Source: Pseudodesulfovibrio thermohalotolerans
GTDB taxonomy: Bacteria > Desulfobacterota > Desulfovibrionia > Desulfovibrionales > Desulfovibrionaceae
Length of the DNA stretch: 64,000 nucleotides
Assembly: GCF_021353295.2 (NCBI RefSeq)
Contig: NZ_CP120635.1
Coordinates: forward strand, 1,791,501 to 1,855,500
Direction of reading: 5' to 3'
Part shown: positions 53,011 to 60,353 of the stretch, one piece after another
How the letters are laid out: every line of letters begins with the position of its first letter
Numbering within the stretch: position 1 is the stretch's first letter
The notes under the pieces: model-generated
The model's database searches: none
The model's input: the letters and a program-made list of their open reading frames with translations, nothing else
Told to the model about the DNA's origin: nothing
Translations under genes and position numbers: made by a program

Positions 53011-53514
53011 TTATTTTGGCCAATAGGCAGGGGATACTTCGCATCGGATATCCTTTTGATAATGGGAAAGCTTGGAAAATGGAGATTCAACTACCACTTT
53101 GAGAGTTACCGAGTCGTGACCCTGGAAAGGGAGGTCAAATGTAAACAAGGCGATGTCGCAGATGCCATTACTGTCTTGGCCTCTCATTGGACGTTTGGGT
53201 ATCGCAATTGTCTTTGAGTCCAACTCGATCCCGTTGAGCAAAAATGAATATCGGATTGATCCTTCCATATTGCAATAAGACTCTGAGCTGATATCATCAC
53301 AGGGAAAGGTCAGAAAAAAACCATGTCGGACATGATATGAAGGCGTTAATTGGGCGCTGACGGTACTGCCGGGTTGTAATACATTCAAATATCCAATGAA
53401 TATTGGTTTATAGAAAGAGTCACTATTAAACCAAACCGCGAGTTCATTCCTGTGAGAATTTGCCCAAATAGCGATAACTACCAACACGGCAATCAATATG
53501 CCCGCTTTTTTCAT
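53011..53514 (-). CDS. Secreted or membrane-anchored protein, candidate immunity protein of Rhs2
   Basis: Protein of 167 aa with an N-terminal anchor or signal (KKAGILIAVLVVIAIWA) and a beta-rich periplasmic part containing four cysteines (FPCDD, SYCNM, GICDI and IRCEV), which could form disulfides. ATG 53514 has AAGGGGA 6 bases upstream. A hairpin (53528-53552) lies between it and Rhs2. No family recognised. Its location beyond the membrane fits immunity to a periplasm-acting toxin (inference). Confidence 0.6.
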   Translation of the reverse strand: MKKAGILIAVLVVIAIWANSHRNELAVWFNSDSFYKPIFIGYLNVLQPGSTVSAQLTPSYHVRHGFFLTFPCDDISSESYCNMEGSIRYSFLLNGIELDSKTIAIPKRPMRGQDSNGICDIALFTFDLPFQGHDSVTLKVVVESPFSKLSHYQKDIRCEVSPAYWPK

Positions 53515-53568
53515 TCTATCCCCTTGTAAGGTGGGGCGATCAGCCCCACCTTTTTTATTGCCTTTCAA

Positions 53569-54828
53569 TTATCGTTGGCGGTCACCTCGATCCAGCAACG
53601 AATATCGGTTGCGCATCTTGTCCGCATAGTCTTGGCAGTTGTTTTTCTTTCCGCCTATGCCAAGAAGGTTGTATTCTTGTTTCCCAAGGCTTTTGACAAC
53701 ACGGCGCATTCGCTTGTCGTCATAGCTCTTGTCTTCCAATTTGTAATTATTAATGTTTTCTGTGTCGAATCTACGCCCATCCTTGAACAGCCCAACATTA
53801 CCCCCAGTCCCATCTTCATAAAAACCGTGTTCATGAGCTATTTCCGTATTGGCCGCATCATTTATCGGGTTATCGGAAAAGATGCCAAGCAATGGCAACC
53901 CGCCCAATCCTCGCTTCCCAAATCGAAATAGCCCCAGCGGGTCCACCGCATTCACCGGATCATTCAGGCAATACCCATACCAATCAGGATCACCGCCCTT
54001 GTCGCCAATCGGATCGGGCGCAATCCAGCGGCTGGTGTTCACGTCGTAGTCCCGCCATCCGAAGCGGACGAAACCGAGGTCCCGGTCGTGCAGCCCGCCC
54101 GCAAAGCCGATGGGGACGCGGAAGCCCGGATTGGTGTCCTCGATGATGCCGCCGAACGGATCGTACAGGACTTCCTTTATCACGTTGCCGTGTGAATCGG
54201 CAACAGCGCGCAGGGACCCAACCTGGTCGTAGTGCAGGGTGAATACGGCACCGTCTTCGCGGCGCATGGAGGATGGGAGCCGTTCTTTGTCCGTGTAGTC
54301 GAACTCGTAGCTCATGCGTCCGTCGTGGAAGGCTCCGAGTCGGATGAAGTCGAGCCACTGGTAGGCCTCGGCAAGCTGGCCGTTCAGGTATTTGGCTGCC
54401 CGCTGACCATCATCATTATGCTGGAAGGTGTAGACGCGGTTTTGGTCTTCTACCTCCATCCTGAGCAGCCGATAGTCCGGCGTGTACTCGTAGAGATGGT
54501 ACGTGCCGCCGTTCGACCAGATGGACCGGAATCCGTTGTCGTCGTGGGTGTACGTATTGTTGCCCGCACGGAGCAGACGGTTGTCCATGGTGTACTGGTA
54601 ATCGCGGTAGTGGGGCCCGACGGTTGCGGGAAAATAGTCCCGGGACCGGCGGCCTTCTCTGTCGTAGTTGCATTGGCAGATCAGCCTGCCGTCATGGTGC
54701 GCTTCCGTTAGACGCCCGCCGTTGTCGTAGGTGTACTTCCAGGTGGCGGGTGTGCCTGCCACGGTTTCGGTTTTTTCCACGATGCGGCCGTTCCGGTCGC
54801 GCTTCAATTCCATTTCAAATACGTTCAT
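53569..54828 (-). CDS. Compact Rhs protein 2 with amidase/protease-like toxin domain
   Basis: Protein of 419 aa. Residues 1-300 repeat the common Rhs core. Residues 301-419 form a compact domain with IAHEHGFYEDGTGGNVG (His near 332-334) and KKNNCQDYADKMR (Cys 398). A His followed later by N-C-x-x-[YF]-A is the order expected for permuted papain-like (NlpC/P60 or LRAT-like) hydrolases, so a lipid- or peptidoglycan-cleaving toxin is possible. No signal peptide. ATG 54828 has AGGGGA upstream. Confidence 0.85.
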   Translation of the reverse strand: MNVFEMELKRDRNGRIVEKTETVAGTPATWKYTYDNGGRLTEAHHDGRLICQCNYDREGRRSRDYFPATVGPHYRDYQYTMDNRLLRAGNNTYTHDDNGFRSIWSNGGTYHLYEYTPDYRLLRMEVEDQNRVYTFQHNDDGQRAAKYLNGQLAEAYQWLDFIRLGAFHDGRMSYEFDYTDKERLPSSMRREDGAVFTLHYDQVGSLRAVADSHGNVIKEVLYDPFGGIIEDTNPGFRVPIGFAGGLHDRDLGFVRFGWRDYDVNTSRWIAPDPIGDKGGDPDWYGYCLNDPVNAVDPLGLFRFGKRGLGGLPLLGIFSDNPINDAANTEIAHEHGFYEDGTGGNVGLFKDGRRFDTENINNYKLEDKSYDDKRMRRVVKSLGKQEYNLLGIGGKKNNCQDYADKMRNRYSLLDRGDRQR

Positions 54829-54989
54829 GACGTTCCCCTTTATTTTGCGGAGAGCGTATCACTGATTTTTCTGGAAACCCCGTTTTGTCGAAGAATGACA
54901 AGTGAATGCGTTGGAAATGTATAAGGAAACAACTTGACAGGGGGCAGGATAATTAGGTCCTCTCGCAAACCGCGGCAGGGTGGCAAAAG

Positions 54990-55020
54990 AAAAAACCGCC
55001 GATCTTGCGATCAGCGGTTT
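54990..55020 (-). terminator. Terminator after tRNA-Thr, copy 2
   Basis: Same hairpin and T-run as at 52602. Confidence 0.85.
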
Positions 55021-55026
55021 GATATG

Positions 55027-55102
55027 TGGAGCTGCTGGGCGGGATTGAACCGCCTACCTCGTCCTTACCAAGGACGCGCTCTACCGATTGAGCTACAGCA
55101 GC
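55027..55102 (-). tRNA. tRNA-Thr(GGT), copy 2
   Basis: Complete cloverleaf with CCA, identical to copy 1; anticodon GGT. Confidence 0.96.
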
Positions 55103-55168
55103 GTTCCGGCTGTTTCCGATGAAAGGGTGGGCCGACTCTTGGTCGGCCCACCGGGGTGTTTCATCGTT

Positions 55169-55210
55169 TGGTCGGGATGAGATGATTTGAACCTTCGACC
55201 CTTTGAGCTC
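55169..55210 (-). repeat. Truncated tRNA-Pro 3' end, copy 3
   Basis: Same fragment as at 52781, but with more changes (for example GAGCTC in place of GAACCCC at the break). The sequence beyond (ATGACCGG and on to about 55300) is a diverged copy of the cassette end. Confidence 0.75.
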
Positions 55211-55395
55211 ATGACCGGATTTAAGCTTTTATACTTTGAAATTATTTGTGAAATTTTTCCAAGGATAACATTTTTGGGCGAAATGCCGCGATTTTGTGGT
55301 GTGGGAGGTTAGCCATGGCAATGCAAGCTCCGAATAGGTAACAGCGGCGTTTTTGAGAAAATATGAGTTGTCAATATGTGCCTACTTTTTGCCTT

Positions 55396-56028
55396 TTACT
55401 TTAGCTTTTCAATAGACTTAAGAGTATAATCACCCCTTGAGAGCAAGCCTAAACCAGAGGCAATCTCCCATGTGACCGATGTGGTCTCAAGTAATTGATT
55501 TTTAATATCGCACCGCACCACAGCAACTCGCCTTTCCTCATCAAGAATTTGTTTTTCACTTACGGAAGTAATTCTACAAATAGCTAGAAGTGCATTTGAT
55601 TCAAAATTTCCATATGCTTTTCCCGGAACTGTCCAATTTTTTGCAGCAAAGTCGATGAGTGTAAATTCGACACCTGCCATTTGCATAATCAATTTTTGCT
55701 CTTCGACTTTCAAAGTATACTGACTGTATATTGATTTATATTCTTTTTTGTTGTTCTTTTTAATTTTGTTATCCTTTGAGAAGCAGCAAAACACTTCCTT
55801 TACAAGTAGCACATTGCCTTCCGACCATTCAGAATGAACCTCAACTGTCAGCCCGTTAGAGTTGGAAGACTTAAGCAGTAGTCCAGGTTTTGGGCCAATG
55901 AATTCATTTGGATTGCCGTCAAATGCTATGGCTTGTTCCCCGATAATCGATACAGAAAGCACTATTAATGTGACGACTATGTGTAAGTTACTTTTAGCGA
56001 GAGCTTTTTCGAACACTTCTTGAATCAT
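55396..56028 (-). CDS. Secreted hypothetical protein, candidate immunity gene of the orphan toxin fragment
   Basis: Protein of 210 aa from ATG 56028, with a basic N-terminal stretch and hydrophobic segment (NLHIVVTLIVLSVSIIG) ending near QAIAF-DG, so it is probably exported. The rest is a soluble mixed domain with VFCCFSKDNK and a late WEIASGLGLLSRGDY stretch. It is AT-rich compared with the Rhs core. Its start overlaps the end of the orphan C-terminal fragment by 35 bases. The ribosome site is weak; longer in-frame starts exist upstream. No family recognised. Confidence 0.55.
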   Translation of the reverse strand: MIQEVFEKALAKSNLHIVVTLIVLSVSIIGEQAIAFDGNPNEFIGPKPGLLLKSSNSNGLTVEVHSEWSEGNVLLVKEVFCCFSKDNKIKKNNKKEYKSIYSQYTLKVEEQKLIMQMAGVEFTLIDFAAKNWTVPGKAYGNFESNALLAICRITSVSEKQILDEERRVAVVRCDIKNQLLETTSVTWEIASGLGLLSRGDYTLKSIEKLK

Positions 56029-56416
56029 ATGGGTTCCATGGATTTGTAGAAATAAAGACATCGCCACCTTCTGGATCTCCGCCTTGGTATATAGCGATGG
56101 CAGGAGCCTCACGAACCTCAACCTTTTTTCTGCTTCGTTTTTCATTTTTATTTTCGATTTCTAAAATCGAAGCCCCACATGTTCGAATAACTTTCCGCGT
56201 TCTGATTTCTTCAATCCTGCTTATCTGGTGCCATGCAGCAGTGCATTTTGCTCCAAAACAAACAATCCCTGCTATTCTATACATGATCACAGTTTCCGAA
56301 ACCACCTTCCAATCGCCGTATTGGGTATCGTACTCACACTCGACGACTTGACATTTGCAATTCGGATGCGGTTTCTCTGGGGCATCATCTTTATTTAAAT
56401 ATAGGGGCTGTCCTAG
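55994..56416 (-). pseudogene. Orphan Rhs C-terminal (toxin-like) fragment
   Basis: Open frame of about 140 codons with no ATG and no ribosome site at its start. It reads LGQPLYLNKDD, then PHPNCKCQVVECEYDTQYG, GAKCTAAWHQISRIEEI, and ends GGDVFISTNPWNPYDSRS. It is in the same frame as, and directly after, the TAG of the small gene at 56417. A C-terminal piece lacking its Rhs core, followed by an exported protein, is how displaced orphan toxin-immunity modules look. Biochemical activity not predicted. Confidence 0.5.
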
Positions 56417-56617
56417 CTAACTAGTTTTTTTATTGCGGGATGGAGATCGAAGGAACCAAGCCAGTATGGGGATAACAACCCCTATCGCTGTCATTGCATA
56501 GGCTGCCAATGGGAACATGGGTACTCCATATAGTGTGTAAATCCCAGTTCGAATCATGGAAATACCATAGAATACCATCAGGATACTCATAATCCATTCC
56601 CATACTTTGATACGCAT
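56417..56617 (-). CDS. Small membrane protein, candidate immunity protein of Rhs3
   Basis: Sixty-six residues with two membrane helices (about 8-25 and 36-55) and a basic C-terminus (RSPSRNKKTS). ATG 56617 is one base after the Rhs3 stop codon, with AGGAG 8 bases upstream inside Rhs3, so the two are translationally coupled. Tight coupling to a variable toxin-like tail is the usual immunity arrangement. Confidence 0.6.
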   Translation of the reverse strand: MRIKVWEWIMSILMVFYGISMIRTGIYTLYGVPMFPLAAYAMTAIGVVIPILAWFLRSPSRNKKTS

Positions 56618-56618
56618 T

Positions 56619-57926
56619 CTATCTCCTGTTTTGTTTATACCAATCATAGACGCCCTTGGTGAGGGCTCCTGCGCCACCGGCAGGGCTTTGTGGCGGGGGA
56701 CCCTCTACAAGTCCATTAGCAAAATCAACCGCAGCCTTTGATGCAGCCGCAAGCTTATCCGGGTGCTGCATGGCGGCTCCTGCGATAATAGGAGCAGTTT
56801 CAATCGCTCCCGCCGCCGCAATGGGGAGCATTCCCGCCCCCAAGGCGATGCCTGTGTATTTTTGCAAATCCTTATTTGTTGCAAAAGCATTGGCGGTTTT
56901 GCTCAATGCTTCTTCGGCTCCTTTTGAGCCTTTGGTAATGGCTTCGCCGATTCCTTTAGGGGCTTTGTTCCAAAGTTGCCCAAGTCCGGTTCCAATCGAT
57001 TTCATACCACTCCAGAATCCGCCTTCCAGCCCTAATGGATCATTGCCATTCACCGGATCATCCAGACAATACCCATACCAATCCGGGTCACCGCCCTTGT
57101 CGCCTATGGGGTCGGGCGCGGTCCATCGACCGGTATTCACGTCGTAATCCCGCCATCCGAAGCGGACGAAACCGAGGTCTCGGTCATGCAGCCCGCCCGC
57201 AAAGCCGATGGGGATGCGGAAGTCCGGGTTGGTGTCCTCAATGATGCCGCCGAACGGATCGTACAGGACTTCCTTTATCACGTTGCCGTGCGAGTCGGCA
57301 ACAACACGGAGCGAGCCCACCTGGTCGTAGTACAAGGTGAATTCGGCACCGTCCTCGCGGCGCATGGAGGATGGGAGCCGTTCTTTGTCCGTGTAGTCGA
57401 ACTCGTAGCCCATGCGTCCGTCGTGGAAGGCTCCGAGGCGGATGAAGTCGAGCCACTGGTAGGCCTCGGCAAGCTGGCCGTTCAGGTATTTGGCTACCCG
57501 CTGACCATCATCGTCATGCTGGAAGGTGTAGACGCGGTTTTGGTCTTCTACCTCCATCCTGAGCAGCCGATAGTCTGGCGTGTACTCGTAGAGATGGTAC
57601 GTGCCGCCGTTCGACCAGATGGACCGGAATCCGTTGTCGTCGTGGGTGTACGTGTTGTTGCCCGCACGGAGCAGACGGTTGTCCATGGTGTACTGGTAAT
57701 CGCGGTAGTGGGGCCCGACGGTTGCGGGAAAATAGTCCCGGGACCGGCGGCCTTCCCCGTCGTAGTGGCATTGGCAGATCAGCCTGCCGTCCCGGTGCGC
57801 TTCCGTCAGCCGCCCGCCGTTGTCGTAGGTGTACTTCCAGGTGGCGGGTGTGCCTGCCACGGTTTCGGTTTTTTCCACGATGCGGCCGTTCCGGTCGCGC
57901 TTCAATTCCATTTCAAATACGTTCAT
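56619..57926 (-). CDS. Compact Rhs protein 3 with hydrophobic helical C-terminus
   Basis: Protein of 435 aa. Residues 1-300 repeat the common Rhs core. Residues 301-435 are unique: amphipathic helices (GEAITKGSKGAEEALSKTANAF), a hydrophobic Ala/Gly-rich region (GIALGAGMLPIAAAGAIETAPIIAGAA, positions about 365-392) and a polar end. It could be a pore-forming domain. No recognised toxin motif. Start and ribosome site as in the other two copies. Confidence 0.85.
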   Translation of the reverse strand: MNVFEMELKRDRNGRIVEKTETVAGTPATWKYTYDNGGRLTEAHRDGRLICQCHYDGEGRRSRDYFPATVGPHYRDYQYTMDNRLLRAGNNTYTHDDNGFRSIWSNGGTYHLYEYTPDYRLLRMEVEDQNRVYTFQHDDDGQRVAKYLNGQLAEAYQWLDFIRLGAFHDGRMGYEFDYTDKERLPSSMRREDGAEFTLYYDQVGSLRVVADSHGNVIKEVLYDPFGGIIEDTNPDFRIPIGFAGGLHDRDLGFVRFGWRDYDVNTGRWTAPDPIGDKGGDPDWYGYCLDDPVNGNDPLGLEGGFWSGMKSIGTGLGQLWNKAPKGIGEAITKGSKGAEEALSKTANAFATNKDLQKYTGIALGAGMLPIAAAGAIETAPIIAGAAMQHPDKLAAASKAAVDFANGLVEGPPPQSPAGGAGALTKGVYDWYKQNRR

Positions 57927-58087
57927 GACGTTCTCCTTTATTTTGCGGAGAGCGTATCACCGATTTTTCTGGAAACCCCGTTTTGTCGAAGAATGACAAG
58001 TGAATGCGTTAGAAATGTATAAGAAAACAACTTGACAGGGGGCAGGATAATTAGGTCCTCCCGCAAACCGCGGCAGGGTGGCAAAAG

Positions 58088-58119
58088 AAAAAAACCGCCG
58101 ATCTTGCGATCAGCGGTTT
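58088..58119 (-). terminator. Terminator after tRNA-Thr, copy 3
   Basis: Same hairpin as at 52602, with a longer T-run. Confidence 0.85.
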
Positions 58120-58125
58120 GATATG

Positions 58126-58201
58126 TGGAGCTGCTGGGCGGGATTGAACCGCCTACCTCGTCCTTACCAAGGACGCGCTCTACCGATTGAGCTACAGCAG
58201 C
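58126..58201 (-). tRNA. tRNA-Thr(GGT), copy 3
   Basis: Complete cloverleaf with CCA, identical to the other two copies. It is probably the ancestral one because it follows the intact tRNA-Pro in one transcript. Confidence 0.96.
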
Positions 58202-58267
58202 GTTCCGGCTGTTTTCGATGAAAGGGTGGGCCGACTTTTGGTCGGCCCACCGGGGTGTTTCATCGCT

Positions 58268-58344
58268 TGGTCGGGATGAGAGGATTTGAACCTCCGACCC
58301 CTTGAACCCCATTCAAGTGCGCTCCCAGACTGCGCTACATCCCG
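58268..58344 (-). tRNA. tRNA-Pro(GGG), complete
   Basis: Seventy-seven bases: acceptor CGGGATG / CATCCCG, D-arm GCGC / GCGC, anticodon stem CTTGA / TCAAG with loop ATGGGGT (anticodon GGG), T-arm GGAGG / CCTCT with one G-T pair, discriminator A and encoded CCA. Its 3' part, from the anticodon loop on, recurs at 50608, 52781 and 55169. Confidence 0.95.
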
Positions 58345-58356
58345 ACGCGAAGTGAG

Positions 58357-58385
58357 TAACTATCTGCGCTCGGTTCCGTTGTCAA
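58357..58385 (-). promoter_or_regulatory. Promoter of the tRNA-Pro / tRNA-Thr transcript
   Basis: On the minus strand a perfect TTGACA (58380-58385) is followed after 17 bases by TAGTTA (58357-58362), a weak -10, and then the tRNA-Pro 5' end 12 bases on. The truncated copies lack this promoter, so the duplicated tRNA-Thr copies may be silent or read from other transcripts. Confidence 0.5.
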
Positions 58386-58606
58386 CGTTTATTTTAAAAA
58401 AAATTTCAACTTGGTGTTTTTTTTGATGATTGCCAAAGGTCATCATTGCTCCTCGATGGCGTCATCCGGACATTTATAATGGCGTGAGGGCCTGTCCGCG
58501 GTGTATGGAGTAATCCAAGTCGAAACCTTTGGGGAGCGGCCGTGCCGAGTTGCGCGGCATCCTTCAAACGATTCAAAATATAACTGCAAGCAATCAGGGG
58601 GTTGGC

Positions 58607-59149
58607 ATGGCCGATGAAGCTCTGAAAGATATCAATCAGTTTTTGACGTTCACTTTGGGCAAGGAAATTTTCGCTCTCGATATAGGAACGGTCCGCGAGG
58701 TTTTGGAGCTGACGTCCATAACCAAAATTCCGAGGACACCCAAATTCATGCGCGGTGTCATCAATCTGCGAGGGCACGCCGTTCCTGTGGTGGACATGCG
58801 GCTCAAGCTGGGTATGTCCAAGGGCGAGGACACCGTGGATACCTGCATTATCATCGTGGAAATTGAATACGAGGGCGAGTTCACCGTTATGGGCGCACTG
58901 GTGGATTCCGTGCGCGAAGTGTTCGAAATGGCACCGGATACCATTGAGCCAGCCCCCAAGATGGGCGCGGCCATCAATGCCGAGTACATAAAAGGAATGG
59001 GGCGCCAGAACGAACAGTTCATCATTATCATCGACATCAACAAGATATTTTCCGCCGAAGAGCTGGCCATCGCAAAGGATATGGGGGCGTTGAGCGCGGA
59101 ACCTGATCGCGCTCCGGCCACAGAAGAGGCTGCGTCAGCGCCGGCATAG
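58607..59149 (+). CDS. cheW: Chemotaxis coupling protein CheW
   Basis: Adaptor joining chemoreceptors to the kinase CheA. The 180-residue protein is one CheW domain (about residues 10-155) with FTLGKEIFALDIGTVREV, the conserved NLRGHAVPVVDMRLKLG (about 64-80) and VDSVREVFEM. The last 20 residues are Ala/Glu-rich. ATG 58607 is used; ribosome site GGGGTTGG is weak. It is followed by a terminator and sits apart from other chemotaxis genes. Confidence 0.93.
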   Translation: MADEALKDINQFLTFTLGKEIFALDIGTVREVLELTSITKIPRTPKFMRGVINLRGHAVPVVDMRLKLGMSKGEDTVDTCIIIVEIEYEGEFTVMGALVDSVREVFEMAPDTIEPAPKMGAAINAEYIKGMGRQNEQFIIIIDINKIFSAEELAIAKDMGALSAEPDRAPATEEAASAPA

Positions 59150-59161
59150 CTGAAATGAAAC

Positions 59162-59199
59162 AGCCCCCCGTTCGAAAGGACGGGGGGCTTATGTGTTTT
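59162..59199 (+). terminator. Terminator after cheW
   Basis: Ten-base-pair stem (59162-59171 with 59180-59189), then TTATGTGTTTTC. It also covers the stop region of the convergent gene. Confidence 0.75.
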
Positions 59200-59473
59200 C
59201 GAGCAGCAAATCCGCTTTCATCTGGATGGCTCCCATGTGAAAGGCCGTGTGGGCCAACGCGCCCGCCGCGCCCCAGGCCGATTCGGGATTCGTCGTCGCA
59301 TGGCGGGTGATGACGTTTGCGAGTCTTTCGGCTTGGTTGGCTATCCGTTTGAGCAATGCCCGCCACTCCGATTCATTCACCGTGTATTTCTCCCAGCTTG
59401 CTTCCCAATTATATGTTTTGTCGCGGTTCCCTTTGATCCAGTCTGCGAAGGCGTAGATGGATGCGTTCCGCAT
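59189..59473 (-). CDS. Small helical hypothetical protein
   Basis: Ninety-four residues, mainly helical, with WEASWEKYTVNESEWRALLKRI and GALAHTAFHMGAIQMKADLL. The late His-x3-His pattern recalls DinB-like four-helix proteins but the protein is too short for a full domain, so I do not assign it. ATG 59473 has GGAGG 6 bases upstream. It lies 18 bases after the Smr gene on the same strand. Confidence 0.6.
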   Translation of the reverse strand: MRNASIYAFADWIKGNRDKTYNWEASWEKYTVNESEWRALLKRIANQAERLANVITRHATTNPESAWGAAGALAHTAFHMGAIQMKADLLLENT

Positions 59474-59491
59474 CTCGTCCTCCGGGGGAGG

Positions 59492-60214
59492 CTAGTCGCC
59501 CCAGTTCATCATTGTGTCCCAGCGAACCTTGCCTTCGGTCTTTTTCTGTTTTCGCAGCAGGATATAGATGGCTCCGGCCCCACCGTGTTTGGGTTGGGCC
59601 GTGCAGAAGGCCAGGACCACGCGTCTGAGCGGCTCTTTCGTCAGCCAGGTTTCGGTCTCGGTGCGCAGGATGGACTGGCCTCCGGGAGAGTTTTTTCCCC
59701 GTCCAGTGACCACGAGTACGCAACGGTACCCCTGGAGGTAGGATTCGCGGATAAAGAAGAGCAGGGAGTCCCGAGCCTGATCCGAGGTCATGCCGTGCAG
59801 GTCGAGGTGGGCGGCTACGCTGAGGGAACCAGCCTTGAGTTGCTGGAATATCTTGATGTCCAGGCCGCGCACGTACCCGTACATGAACTCGTCGGTGTAT
59901 TCGAGCTCGAACTCGATATCCCCGCGCATGAAACGGTCAAGATCATTTTTAGCCTCGTCCTCGGACGATACGGCGTTTCTTGAGCCAGTGGCGGTGGCCG
60001 GAGGCACCTGGCGGCCGCTTTCGCCGCCCATGGGCTTCACGCCCTGCATGGCGGCGAAAAAAAGTTCCTCATCCTGAGGACCTTCATCGGGGTTGACTTT
60101 TCCCTTTGGAGGCTCATTTTTCTCGTAAGGAAGAGAATAGACATCGTCTTTTTGTTTCTTGAACTTGATCTGCTTGAGATCGCCAAGGTTGTTCATGCGT
60201 TTTTTGGTCATCAT
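59492..60214 (-). CDS. Smr-domain protein
   Basis: Protein of 240 aa with a disordered charged N-terminal half and a C-terminal Smr domain (about residues 135-215): LDLHGMT and VTGRGKNSPGG are its two signature motifs. Smr domains are nucleases or nucleic-acid-binding modules found with MutS2 and in stand-alone proteins. ATG 60214 or 60211 may start it. It is divergent from the sufC-like gene. Confidence 0.88.
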   Translation of the reverse strand: MMTKKRMNNLGDLKQIKFKKQKDDVYSLPYEKNEPPKGKVNPDEGPQDEELFFAAMQGVKPMGGESGRQVPPATATGSRNAVSSEDEAKNDLDRFMRGDIEFELEYTDEFMYGYVRGLDIKIFQQLKAGSLSVAAHLDLHGMTSDQARDSLLFFIRESYLQGYRCVLVVTGRGKNSPGGQSILRTETETWLTKEPLRRVVLAFCTAQPKHGGAGAIYILLRKQKKTEGKVRWDTMMNWGD

Positions 60215-60353
60215 GTAACCTTACCTTTGGTCGAACCGAGTATATCCGAACCCTTATGGGTGGTGTCTGGTGCCGTCCGGCGAAGCAATCGCTGGACTTC
60301 CGCGACGTGCTTGAGTAATGAGCCTGTTGCACATCATCAAAGCGAGGAATCAC

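Larger units (their letters stand above)
53927..55210. repeat. Cassette repeat unit R2
   Basis: Second copy of the tRNA-Pro fragment / hairpin / tRNA-Thr / terminator / Rhs core block. It differs from R1 by scattered single bases, most of them silent or conservative in the Rhs core. Confidence 0.9.
57030..58310. repeat. Cassette repeat unit R3, next to the complete tRNA-Pro
   Basis: Third copy of the block. Here the tRNA-Pro sequence is complete rather than truncated, so this is the unit still joined to the original chromosomal tRNA gene. Confidence 0.9.
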
